A stretch of 6,453 bases of DNA from an uncultured Bacilli bacterium. GTDB lineage: Bacteria; Bacillota_I; Bacilli_A; RF39; UBA660. How positions within the stretch are numbered: the stretch's first letter is position 1; every line of letters begins with the position of its first letter. The notes beneath the pieces are model-generated. The model had not been told where the DNA came from. It did not search any database and saw only the letters and a program-made list of their open reading frames with translations. The translations under genes and the position numbers were made by a program. The DNA is taken from the NCBI GenBank assembly GCA_951800155.1, contig CATOJL010000079.1, forward strand, positions 1-6,453, read 5' to 3'. Positions 1 through 5,973 of the stretch are shown in pieces.

Positions 1-23
1 ATATTAGGCGATAGATTTAATTA

Positions 24-39
24 AGATGCTTTTGCATCT
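24..39. repeat. Perfect inverted repeat downstream of the transposase stop
   Basis: AGATGC and GCATCT flank a TTTT loop. Read on the minus strand, it lies five to seven bases past the reconstructed transposase stop and is followed by TTAATTAAATC. It could be a weak transcription terminator or subterminal IS structure. No run of T long enough for a convincing intrinsic terminator is present. Confidence 0.4.
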
Positions 40-43
40 GGGT

Positions 44-66
44 TTAAGCATATATACGTTGTGTAT
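44..66 (-). pseudogene. Displaced 3' end of the IS transposase gene (5' exon side of the intron)
   Basis: If 66 is joined to 1941, the minus-strand transposase frame continues from ...HPWKLASFKK into HTQRIYA and a TAA at 44-46. This gives a compact tail after the HPWK motif, as expected for this transposase group. The fragment is separated from the rest of the gene by the intron. With the alternative intron start at 61, the frame would instead read QTYICLNPDAKAS and stop at 21-23. I prefer the first reading because it also gives a plausible 5' exon pairing with the intron, but neither can be confirmed here. Confidence 0.5.
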
Positions 67-545
67 GTGCTTTTTCTAATGTACGACAGGCATGTCGTTT
101 AACTAATCGGTGAAAGTCCGTAGTGGAGGTATATATCGCCAACCACATAGAGAAGCACAAGCTATCCATCGTGAGGTGGAAGTAAAGGAAGTGTGTATCA
201 AAATCTTGGCTCGATGAACAAAAACTTAATACCAAGGCTGTATAAGAGGGTAAGACTACATAACAAGCCAAAGCCCAAAAGATATACGTAACCTTATGCA
301 GTAAATTAAGCGAGTAAAAGAGGAAAGTTAAACGACTTATCCTGTGAGGTCTTGTGGACACTAGAAATAGTGGTCGAAAAAGGTTTATCACAAGAAGTCA
401 GCAGAGGTCATAGTAGAAAAGTATTTTTTTTCGAAGGACTGAACAATTTGTAGTGTTTTCACTACCATAAATTTAGTGATAGATAAAAGTTAGAATGTGT
501 TAATGAGGAGAGTATAGGCGTATCCTAGAGGGTTACTCAAAATCA
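67..545 (+). ncRNA. Group II intron 5' ribozyme region (domains I-III and start of IV)
   Basis: This gene-free stretch is the structured RNA upstream of the intron ORF. Small perfect hairpins can be read by eye: ACGACA/TGTCGT around a GGCA loop at 83-98, and GTAGTG/CACTAC around TTTT at 450-465. Possible exon-binding sites are 282-288 (ATATACG, could pair with TGTGTAT at 60-66, with two G-U wobbles) and 129-136 (GTATATAT, exact complement of ATATATAC at 50-57). AT-rich repeats make chance matches easy, so the exon-binding assignments are tentative. Domain limits were not folded. Confidence 0.7.
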
Positions 546-585
546 ATGATTTATCTATCTACGGAAAGGAAAGAGGAAACAGAAT

Positions 586-1863
586 ATGGAACTTTTAGAG
601 AAAATCTTAGCCAAAGAAAACTTAAACAAGGCATACAAGAAAGTATATCAAAACAAAGGAGTGGCAGGAGTAGACGGAATAACAGAAGAAGAAATAGCAG
701 AATACATCAAAGAAAACAAAGACAAAATAACAAAAAAAATAAGGAAAAGACAATATAAGCCACAACCAGTTAAAAGAGTTCAAATACCAAAAGAAAATGG
801 ACAGAAAAGAAATCTAGGAATACCAACAGTAATGGACAGGATAATACAACAAGCAATAGTACAAGAATTGACACCAATATTTGAAGAACAGTTTCACAAT
901 AACAGCTATGGCTTCAGACCAAGAAGAAGCTGTGAACAAGCAGTAATAAAAGTATTAGAATATCTAAACGACGGCTATGACTGGATAGTAGACATCGACT
1001 TAGAGAAATTCTTTGACACAGTAAACCAAGACAAATTAATCACAATAATAGGAAGAACAATAAAAGATGGAGATGTAGTGTCATTAATAAGAAAATATCT
1101 AAGTGCAGGAGTAATGGTAAATGGAGTTGTAATAGAAACAAAAGTAGGAACACCACAAGGAGGAAATCTGAGCCCATTACTAAGCAATATAATGTTAAAC
1201 GAACTAGACAAAGAACTTGAAGCAAGAGGATTAAATTTTGTAAGATATGCAGACGATTGTATAATACTTGTTAAAAGTGAAAAAGCAGCGAACCGAGTTC
1301 TAACATCAATAACCAAATACATTGAGAAGAAACTAGGGTTAAAAGTAAATGCAGAGAAAAGCAAAGTAACAAGACCAACACAAACAAAATACCTAAGTTT
1401 TAGTTTTTGGGCAACAAAAGGAGGAAAGTGGAAACCGAAACCACACCTAAAAGCATATCAAAAGTTAATAAGGAAACTAAAACAACTTACAAAAAGAAGT
1501 TGGAGCATAAGTTTAGATATTAGAATAAAGAAAATAAATTATCTAGTTAGAGGTTGGGTAAACTACTTTAGGATAGCAAATATGAAGGGAAGAATAACAG
1601 AGATTGATGAACACCTAAGAACACGAATAAGAGCAATAATCTGGAAACAATGGAAAGTACCAGGAAGAAAAGAAGAAGCACTAAAACAGCTTGGAGTAAA
1701 AGCAGATATTGCATACGGATTAGCGAATACAAGAAAAGGTTATCAATTAGTATGTAAGACAGACTGGATGAAATTTGCTATTAATATAGAAAAGCTAAGA
1801 AAAAGAGGTCTAGTATTTTTACTAGACCAATATACAAAAGTACATATTGAGTGTACAAATTGA
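586..1863 (+). CDS. ltrA: Group II intron-encoded reverse transcriptase/maturase (LtrA-like, no endonuclease domain)
   Basis: This 425-aa protein binds its own intron RNA, assists splicing, and reverse-transcribes the intron after insertion into DNA. The RT domain spans about residues 1-280: GVAGVDGIT near 25-33, IPTVMDRIIQQA at 79-90, NSYGFRP at 106-112, VDIDLEKFFD at 135-144 with the catalytic Asp of block 3, GTPQGG at 188-193, and the catalytic YADD box at 221-224. The thumb/maturase (X) domain follows at about 285-360, with the typical LVRGWVNYF segment. The chain ends shortly after, with no zinc-binding D/En endonuclease module, as in introns that prime on nascent DNA strands. The start is ATG 586, preceded by AAGAGG at 571-576. 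Ile is mostly ATA here but mostly ATT in the housekeeping genes, which suggests foreign origin. A DGR or retron RT is unlikely because a maturase domain and domain V are present. Confidence 0.95.
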   Translation: MELLEKILAKENLNKAYKKVYQNKGVAGVDGITEEEIAEYIKENKDKITKKIRKRQYKPQPVKRVQIPKENGQKRNLGIPTVMDRIIQQAIVQELTPIFEEQFHNNSYGFRPRRSCEQAVIKVLEYLNDGYDWIVDIDLEKFFDTVNQDKLITIIGRTIKDGDVVSLIRKYLSAGVMVNGVVIETKVGTPQGGNLSPLLSNIMLNELDKELEARGLNFVRYADDCIILVKSEKAANRVLTSITKYIEKKLGLKVNAEKSKVTRPTQTKYLSFSFWATKGGKWKPKPHLKAYQKLIRKLKQLTKRSWSISLDIRIKKINYLVRGWVNYFRIANMKGRITEIDEHLRTRIRAIIWKQWKVPGRKEEALKQLGVKADIAYGLANTRKGYQLVCKTDWMKFAINIEKLRKRGLVFLLDQYTKVHIECTN

Positions 1864-1896
1864 ACCGCCGTATGCCCGAACGGCACGTATGGTGGT
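1864..1896 (+). ncRNA. Group II intron domain V (catalytic hairpin)
   Basis: The hairpin begins one base after the maturase stop codon. ACCGCC at 1864-1869 pairs with GGTGGT at 1891-1896 with one G-U. The stem continues GTAT/GTAT (1870-1873 with 1887-1890) using wobbles. A two-base bulge (AC, 1885-1886) follows, then GCC/GGC around a CGAAC loop. The length (about 33-34 nt), two-nucleotide bulge and short cap match group II domain V. When aligned to known domain V sequences, the catalytic triad reads CGC (1866-1868) rather than AGC. Confidence 0.88.
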
Positions 1897-1898
1897 GT

Positions 1899-1940
1899 GA
1901 GAGGGAATAAATAAAATAATTATTTATTCTCTACTCGATT
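1899..1940 (+). ncRNA. Group II intron domain VI with branch-point A and 3' splice site
   Basis: A ten-base perfect stem, GAATAAATAA (1905-1914) with TTATTTATTC (1920-1929), closes a five-base loop. It sits on a lower stem, GAG/CTC (1899-1901 with 1934-1936) and AGG/TCT (1902-1904 with 1930-1932). A1933 is left unpaired between the two lower parts, exactly where the lariat branch-point adenosine is expected, with 6-7 bases remaining to the 3' splice site. This domain also supplies the minus-strand codons and stop (1924-1926) that now end the interrupted transposase. Confidence 0.85.
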
Positions 1941-3135
1941 GTTTTTTAAAAGAGGCTAATTTCCATGGGTGTGTCATTGGTGGAATATACTTTTTCTTTT
2001 CCTTTTTAGGCTCTGGAATTGCGTCAAATTCTTCTGAATATTTTTTATGAGATTGTAGCTTCCTTAATTCATATACTTTTTCGTCAATGGTTACTAATAG
2101 TTCTCCGTTAAAGGCTTTGATTACAAGGCATTCTGTCTTTGGTTTGAAGCATTTTAATTGGTTATTTTCATATGGTTGATAATATTCATTTTTGAACTTT
2201 ATACTATTACCATTATCAATCTTTCTTGGAGATAAAACAGCAAGTGTATAATTGATTTTCTCAGAGGTAGGAGATGTTTCATATACTGATTCGAATCTTT
2301 TGTAGTCTAAAGCGAATTTAGCATTAAATTTAGGTACAAATACATTAATTAAATATTCATTTGCTCCTTCAATAGTTGTAATATTATTTAATCTCAGTTC
2401 ATTTATTAATCTGTCTTGAAAAGTTCCATTATCTCGTTCAACAAGACCTTTAGCTTGAGAAACACTTGTTGTGTCAATATCAACACCTAATTGCTTACAG
2501 GCATATCCAAATTGCGTTAGAACATCTTTATCAGACGTGCGTTTATCTTCGGTTAACCTATTGTAATTGAATACAGTTCTATTATCAGTTTTAAATAGAC
2601 TTGGAATACCATAATTTACTAATATTTGATAAAACACATGATAATATCCATTCAATGTTTCTTGCCAATCAAAATATGCACCAACAATATGATTTGTAGC
2701 CTTATCAGTAGCTAAATGAAGACAAGATTTTACATCTCCAAACCATAAATGAGAAGAACCATCCATTTCTGTTACTTCACCGAAATATTTAGGCTTTTCT
2801 CCTCTAGGGTGAGAATCCTCTAAAGCAACTTCATGATTTACGATAATTTCAATCTCTTCTTCTGTTTTGTTTTTTAGTTTCTTTTCTTTTTGTAACTTTT
2901 CTTTAGCTAATCTTCTCTTTGTAGCTTTTCTAGCCTTAGGAGAACGAATACCATTTTTCATTAAAGTTGTGTAAACAAAAGTATATGAAACATTGATATT
3001 TTCTTCCTCAAGTAAATAATCATAAAAATGATTAAAATTAAACCCTTGATATTTATTACGATAAAGTAGTATAATTGTATCGGAGACTGATTTATCTAAG
3101 GTCTTAGCAGGTTTCTTTGAGCGGTTGCCATGCAC
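1924..3135 (-). CDS. ISNCY-type DDE transposase, catalytic part (frameshifted; C-terminus altered by intron)
   Basis: This 403-codon frame encodes the integrase-fold part of an IS transposase, which cuts and joins IS ends. The conserved linker HGNRSKKPA is at residues 2-10, and a second helical DNA-binding region lies at about 14-75 (LYRNKYQGFNFNHFYDYL). A Lys/Glu-rich stretch at about 73-95 is followed by the DDE core: D125 in TEMDGSSHLWFGD, D184 in KTDNRTVF, and E233 in AKGLVERDNGTF. The HPWKLASFKK tail is near the end. The catalytic triad is intact. The frame opens at GTG 3135, with no good ribosome-binding site, and its true N-terminus is the upstream fragment at 3104-3304 in another frame. 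The last residues after FKK (QSSRE or SSRE) are read from intron domain VI. It is probably a non-functional remnant. Confidence 0.85.
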   Translation of the reverse strand: MHGNRSKKPAKTLDKSVSDTIILLYRNKYQGFNFNHFYDYLLEEENINVSYTFVYTTLMKNGIRSPKARKATKRRLAKEKLQKEKKLKNKTEEEIEIIVNHEVALEDSHPRGEKPKYFGEVTEMDGSSHLWFGDVKSCLHLATDKATNHIVGAYFDWQETLNGYYHVFYQILVNYGIPSLFKTDNRTVFNYNRLTEDKRTSDKDVLTQFGYACKQLGVDIDTTSVSQAKGLVERDNGTFQDRLINELRLNNITTIEGANEYLINVFVPKFNAKFALDYKRFESVYETSPTSEKINYTLAVLSPRKIDNGNSIKFKNEYYQPYENNQLKCFKPKTECLVIKAFNGELLVTIDEKVYELRKLQSHKKYSEEFDAIPEPKKEKKKYIPPMTHPWKLASFKKQSSRE

Positions 3136-3340
3136 AAACCCGAGATTTACCTTTCTCCTTATATATTTTTATCAAGCGATTTACTTGTCTAACAGTTAAG
3201 TCTAACTTGTGAGCTACTCTTTTTTTATTCCCTCCATGGTCAACTAATTCTTTAATTACCTCGTACTTATTTAATTCTTTCATTCTTAAATTCACCTTTC
3301 TCATTTCGTCACCTCTGTGACTTATTGTTTTCACTTTGGG
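1941..3340 (-). mobile_element. Insertion sequence, ISNCY (IS1202-like) group, interrupted by the group II intron
   Basis: The element is defined by its transposase reading frames on the minus strand (3304 down to 1941, continued at 66-44). The family is called from the HGNRSKKPA linker, FGEVTEMDGSSHLWFGD, ETLNGYYHV, GIPSLFKTDNRTVF, TQFGYACKQLGVDI, AKGLVERDNGTFQDRL and the HPWK end, which together are characteristic of this DDE group. The stated right limit (3340) is only where the coding signals end. I could not find convincing terminal inverted repeats or a target duplication, so the true termini are unknown. One end may lie left of position 1 and the other anywhere between about 3340 and 3410. 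Confidence 0.75.
3104..3304 (-). CDS. N-terminal helix-turn-helix fragment of the ISNCY-type transposase
   Basis: This is a short frame carrying the helix-turn-helix that in this family recognises the IS ends: KYEVIKELVDHGGNKKRVAHKLDLTVRQVNRLIKIYKEKGK. Family members normally read straight from this helix into FVHGNR in one protein. Here the frame diverges after GKS and runs into a short nonsense tail (RVCAWQPLKETC). The following catalytic frame is offset by +1 and overlaps it by 32 bases. Two starts fit. ATG 3304 has AGAGGTGA just upstream. ATG 3283 has AAAGGTGA eight bases upstream and gives MKELNKYEV, closest to the usual family N-terminus. An upstream in-frame GTG at 3334 is less likely. 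Confidence 0.75.
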   Translation of the reverse strand: MRKVNLRMKELNKYEVIKELVDHGGNKKRVAHKLDLTVRQVNRLIKIYKEKGKSRVCAWQPLKETC

Positions 3341-3413
3341 ACATTTTTAAAAGTTACTACTTAAGACATTATCATAAATTAATCATAAAACATCTCAAAA
3401 ATGCAATAAAAAG

Positions 3414-3442
3414 TTGACATAATCAAAATAATATGTTATAAT
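3414..3442 (+). promoter_or_regulatory. Consensus sigma-A promoter for rbgA
   Basis: The -35 box TTGACA (3414-3419) and -10 box TATAAT (3437-3442) are both perfect matches, separated by 17 bases. A TG at 3434-3435 adds an extended -10. Transcription should begin near 3449, leaving a leader of about 50 nt before the rbgA ATG. No riboswitch-like structure is evident in that leader. The promoter lies just outside the coding part of the IS, so it may be native or IS-associated. Confidence 0.85.
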
Positions 3443-3500
3443 ATATAAGGAAAAGTGTTCTTGAATAAAAAAGATTTATATAGAAAGAAGTGATATTTTT

Positions 3501-4373
3501 ATGAATAATAATGACAAAAATAATGGGGTTAATAAAAGTGTAATCAACTGGTATCCAGGTCATATGGCTAAAACTAAACGACAGATTCAAGAAACATTAA
3601 ACCTAATTGATATTGTTTTAGAGGTTATTGATGCACGTATTCCAAAGTCCTCTAAAATTATCGATATGCAAGATATTATCAAGAAAAAACCATGTATATT
3701 GATTATGACGAAATATGATTTGTGTGATAAGGAGGAAACGCAAAAGTGGATAGTCTACTATGAACAATTAGGATATAAAGTAGTAGCTTTAGATTTACTG
3801 AAAGATTCTCTTACTCCTATTTATCAAAAGATAAATGAAATGATGATCGATATTCATAAAAAACGTGAAAGTAAAGGTATGATAAAGAGAAAAGCAAGAA
3901 TTTTGGTAGTGGGTATTCCAAATGTAGGGAAGTCAACCCTTATTAATAAATTTGTTGGTAGAAAAGTGGCAAGTATAGGAAATAAGCCAGGCATTACGAA
4001 AAATTTGAGTTGGATTCGAATAAATAAAGACCTAGAACTTTTAGATACACCGGGAATTTTGTGGCCTAAGTTTGAACAAAAAACGTCTTATAATCTAGCA
4101 GCACTTACAGCCATAAAAGAAGAGGTACTTCCCATCGATTCTGTTTGTATTTATCTTTTAGAAACACTTTATGCATATTATCCAAAATTATTAAAAGAAA
4201 GATATGGAATAGAAGTATGGGATGATGATGTTTGCGTTTTATTAGAGCAAATTGGATCAAAAAGGGGGTGCCTTGCGAAAGGTGGAGTCGTAGATTATGA
4301 CAAAGTATATACGCTTTTATTGAAAGAGGTAAAAGAAGGAATATTAAAAAATATCACTTTAGATAAAATTTAA
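3501..4373 (+). CDS. rbgA: Ribosome biogenesis GTPase RbgA (YlqF)
   Basis: This circularly permuted GTPase acts late in 50S subunit assembly; it binds the immature large subunit and hydrolyses GTP. The protein has 290 aa, against about 282 in Bacillus subtilis. The N-terminal signature NWYPGHMAK is at 16-24 and includes the His (H21) conserved in the family and implicated in GTP hydrolysis. The permuted order is visible: the G4-equivalent TKYD at 70-73 (usually NKxD) precedes the P-loop GIPNVGKST at 138-146, then NKPGIT at 161-166, and G3 DTPGILWPK from 182. The C-terminal helical domain (about 200-290) has the family-typical IGSKRGCL...DYDKV region. The start is ATG 3501 with GAAAGAAG upstream (3483-3490). 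It is the first gene after the strong promoter at 3414-3442. Confidence 0.95.
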   Translation: MNNNDKNNGVNKSVINWYPGHMAKTKRQIQETLNLIDIVLEVIDARIPKSSKIIDMQDIIKKKPCILIMTKYDLCDKEETQKWIVYYEQLGYKVVALDLLKDSLTPIYQKINEMMIDIHKKRESKGMIKRKARILVVGIPNVGKSTLINKFVGRKVASIGNKPGITKNLSWIRINKDLELLDTPGILWPKFEQKTSYNLAALTAIKEEVLPIDSVCIYLLETLYAYYPKLLKERYGIEVWDDDVCVLLEQIGSKRGCLAKGGVVDYDKVYTLLLKEVKEGILKNITLDKI

Positions 4374-4484
4374 TATTTATCTAGTAAGTAGACAAAGAAC
4401 TTTGTAGTAAAAATAAGAAAAATGTTTTTTTAAAATATAAAATTCTTTTTGTTTTAAATGAATAAAGCCAATTAGGAATAAAAT

Positions 4485-4506
4485 AATGTTCCATCTAGAA
4501 CATTTT
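4485..4506 (+). terminator. Small hairpin between rbgA and mrnC, possible weak terminator
   Basis: AATGTTC (4485-4491) pairs perfectly with GAACATT (4498-4504) around a CATCTA loop, and the 3' arm runs into TTTT (4503-4506). The stem is AT-rich and the T run is short, so termination would be weak. It could equally be a 5'-leader structure or RNA-processing site for mrnC. A second minor hairpin (ACAAA/TTTGT around GAAC, 4392-4405) lies earlier in the same gap. I see no clear promoter for mrnC: a TATGAT at 4506-4511 lacks a good -35 box. Confidence 0.35.
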
Positions 4507-4525
4507 ATGATAAAATAAAATTGTG

Positions 4526-4900
4526 ATGGTTATGAATAAAAATATTTTGGCCCTTGCTTATTTGGGGGATAGCGTTTATGAAATCTATGTTCGATCTCAT
4601 TTATTAGCGTGTGGAATACAAAAGGTAAATGATTTACAAAAAGAAGCTGTACACTATGTAAGTGCTTCTGCGCAAGATAGATTTTTAAAAAAGATGATAG
4701 ATGCACAGTTCCTGTGTAAAGAAGAACTAGAAATAGTATATCGTGCAAGAAATCATAAGGTAAACCATAAACCTAAAAATGCTTCTATCATTGCCTATAA
4801 AAATGCTACGGGTTTAGAAGCATTAATAGGGGTTCTTTTTTTAGAAAAGAAAACGAAACGTTTAGATGAGATTATGAATTATATTATAAGAGGTGAATGA
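4526..4900 (+). CDS. mrnC: Mini-ribonuclease III (23S rRNA maturation nuclease)
   Basis: This is a small RNase III-type double-strand endonuclease without a separate dsRNA-binding domain. In Bacillus it trims 23S rRNA precursor ends after ribosomal protein L3 binds. The RNase III catalytic signature is present as LALAYLGDSVYEIYVR near the N-terminus (Asp 15-16 and Glu about 19-20) and as GLEALIGVLFLEKK near residue 97 onward, whose Glu matches the second metal ligand. About 124 aa, shorter than the 143 of B. subtilis, mainly because the residues before LALAYLGD and the C-terminal tail are short. A stop at 4511-4513 limits the N-terminus, so GTG 4523, ATG 4526 or ATG 4532 are the possible starts. 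ATG 4532 has a GTGAT match to the anti-SD four bases upstream. Its TGA stop abuts the next ATG. Confidence 0.92.
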   Translation: MVMNKNILALAYLGDSVYEIYVRSHLLACGIQKVNDLQKEAVHYVSASAQDRFLKKMIDAQFLCKEELEIVYRARNHKVNHKPKNASIIAYKNATGLEALIGVLFLEKKTKRLDEIMNYIIRGE

Positions 4901-5272
4901 ATGAAAAAGGTAGTTTTAGCTTTATTTTGTAGCTTGTTGCTTATTGGATGTGGAGGTAAAAAGGCAGAGTATAAAAATATAACAGCAAAAGAAGTTGTTG
5001 AGGAAATAGAAAAAAACGATTATTTTATTTTAGATGTTCGAAGTAGTCTTGAATTTCGAAATGGGCATTTAGAAGATGCAATAAATGTAGATTTAGAAGA
5101 ATTAGATGAAAATATATTGGATTTAATTCCGAATAAAGAAAGAAAAATTCTCGTATATTGCCAAAGCGGAAACCGAAGTAAAATAGCAAGTGAACGCCTT
5201 ATCTCATATGGATATACAAATGTATACAATATGATGGGTGGCATAGCTGCTTATCAAGAGGTGTCTAAGTGA
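4901..5272 (+). CDS. Rhodanese-domain lipoprotein
   Basis: This 123-aa exported lipoprotein consists of one rhodanese domain. The signal peptide MKKVVLALFCSLLLIGC has a lipobox LLIG-C with the lipidated Cys at 17, so the protein should be anchored on the outer face of the membrane. The rhodanese fold follows: the FILDVRSSLEFRNGHLEDAINV region at 42-63 and the active-site loop CQSGNRS at 87-93, with C87 as the persulfide-carrying Cys and the CxxGxRS pattern intact. The motif GYTNVYNMMGGIAAY closes the domain. Its substrate is unknown; sulfur transfer or sulfide/cyanide handling outside the cell is an inference. ATG 4901 directly follows the mrnC TGA, with AGAGGTGA at 4889-4896, and the stop overlaps the rlmB start, so it is co-translated with rRNA genes whose function it does not obviously share. 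Confidence 0.9.
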   Translation: MKKVVLALFCSLLLIGCGGKKAEYKNITAKEVVEEIEKNDYFILDVRSSLEFRNGHLEDAINVDLEELDENILDLIPNKERKILVYCQSGNRSKIASERLISYGYTNVYNMMGGIAAYQEVSK

Positions 5273-5973
5273 ATATATATGGGAAAAATGTTGTAAAGGA
5301 TTATCTATTGAGTGGAGAAGCAATAAAGAAAATCTATATCACTCCAAATTTTAAAGAAAAAGAAATTTTAGATTTAATTAAAAAAAGAAACTGTCAGGTC
5401 GTATCTATCAAAAAAGAGCAAATGGATAGAATGGTTGATGGACTTCATCAAGGAATTGTGGCAGAAGTTAAAGAATTTCAATATACCGATTTACAGGCTA
5501 TGATAAAAGAAAATGGTTTTTTAGTGATTTTAGATCATTTAGAAGATCCACATAATTTTGGTGCTATTATTCGAACTTGTGAAGCGGCTGGAGTAGATGG
5601 CATGATTATTCCTAAAGATAGAAGTGTTTGTGTAAATCCTACAGTAATGAAAGTGAGTACTGGAGCCATCACGAATGTAAAAATAGCTAGGGTGACAAAT
5701 ATTCAACACACCATAGAAGAATTAAAAAAAAGAGGTTATTGGATTATCGGAACAGATATGAAAGGGACAAGCTATAAGAAAATAGATTATACAGGAAGTA
5801 TTGCGATTGTGATTGGAAATGAAGGATATGGCATGCGTCCTCTTGTTTCAAAATCTTGTGATTTTATTGCAACGATTCCTATGAAGGGGCAGACAAACAG
5901 TTTAAATGCTTCTGTTGCCACGGGAATTGTCGTTTTTGAAGCAAGTGTAGAAAGAGGCAAACATGGATTATAA
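5269..5973 (+). CDS. rlmB: 23S rRNA (guanosine-2'-O-)-methyltransferase RlmB, SpoU/TrmH family
   Basis: This AdoMet-dependent enzyme of the SPOUT superfamily is expected to 2'-O-methylate a guanosine in 23S rRNA (G2251 by E. coli numbering). The N-terminal substrate-binding domain spans about residues 1-75 (IYGKNVVKDYLL at 3-14; HQGIVAEV at 60-67). The trefoil-knot catalytic domain has motif 1 DHLEDPHNFGAIIRT at 89-103 (N96, R102), motif 2 IGNEGYGM at 182-189, and motif 3 IPMKGQTNSLNASVATG at 203-219. The protein has 234 aa, close to B. subtilis YacO (249). It starts at GTG 5269, overlapping the rhodanese TGA by four bases (GTGA), with AGAGGTG at 5257-5263. Its last 11 bases overlap the sigma factor gene. 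The specific methylation site is inferred from family and gene order; another SpoU member cannot be excluded. Confidence 0.9.
   Translation: MNIYGKNVVKDYLLSGEAIKKIYITPNFKEKEILDLIKKRNCQVVSIKKEQMDRMVDGLHQGIVAEVKEFQYTDLQAMIKENGFLVILDHLEDPHNFGAIIRTCEAAGVDGMIIPKDRSVCVNPTVMKVSTGAITNVKIARVTNIQHTIEELKKRGYWIIGTDMKGTSYKKIDYTGSIAIVIGNEGYGMRPLVSKSCDFIATIPMKGQTNSLNASVATGIVVFEASVERGKHGL

Larger units (their letters stand above)
67..1940 (+). mobile_element. Group II intron (retroelement) with maturase/reverse transcriptase ORF
   Basis: Self-splicing, retrohoming ribozyme element of about 1.87 kb. Three parts are visible: about 520 nt of structured 5' RNA, a reverse transcriptase/maturase ORF (586-1863), and domain V and VI hairpins directly after its stop codon. 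The 5' part contains the segment at about 398-416 (GTCAGCAGAGGTCATAGTA) that I recognise as common just upstream of intron ORFs in bacterial group II introns. The 3' limit follows from the branch-point A at 1933, with the end 6-7 nt later (1939 or 1940). The 5' limit was chosen at GTGC (67) because joining 1-66 to 1941 onward restores a plausible transposase C-terminus. An alternative start is GTGTA at 61, with the end at 1939. Both starts differ from the GUGYG consensus at the fifth base. The intron is antisense to the IS transposase it interrupts, so it cannot be spliced from that mRNA. Intron identity is firm; the exact ends are inferred. Confidence 0.9.

Noticed and set aside
44..391. A 115-codon minus-strand frame across the 5' intron RNA.
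   Set aside because: It lies antisense to structured ribozyme sequence and has no recognisable domain. Only its last seven codons (47-66) appear real, as the displaced transposase tail.
546..758. A 70-codon plus-strand frame starting before the maturase.
   Set aside because: It is an out-of-frame Lys/Arg-rich shadow overlapping the maturase start. The maturase frame has all the conserved motifs.
586..1863. The reverse transcriptase could have been part of a retron, DGR or CRISPR-linked system.
   Set aside because: The maturase domain with LVRGWVNYF, together with domains V and VI just downstream, identifies a group II intron. There are no CRISPR repeats, template/variable repeats or msr-msd pattern in the window.
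1..3413. Terminal inverted repeats for the IS, e.g. AGATGCTTTT near 24 against the minus-strand AGATGTTTTA near 3393.
   Set aside because: Only about 10 of 14 bases match in AT-rich sequence and no target duplication could be found, so I do not call IS ends.
3443..3500. Possible riboswitch or T-box leader ahead of rbgA.
   Set aside because: The leader is only about 50 nt, AT-rich, and shows no stable hairpin or conserved T-box sequence.
4506..4516. TATGAT and TAAAAT as -10 boxes for an mrnC promoter.
   Set aside because: No acceptable -35 hexamer lies 16-18 bases upstream of either, and such motifs are expected by chance at this AT content.
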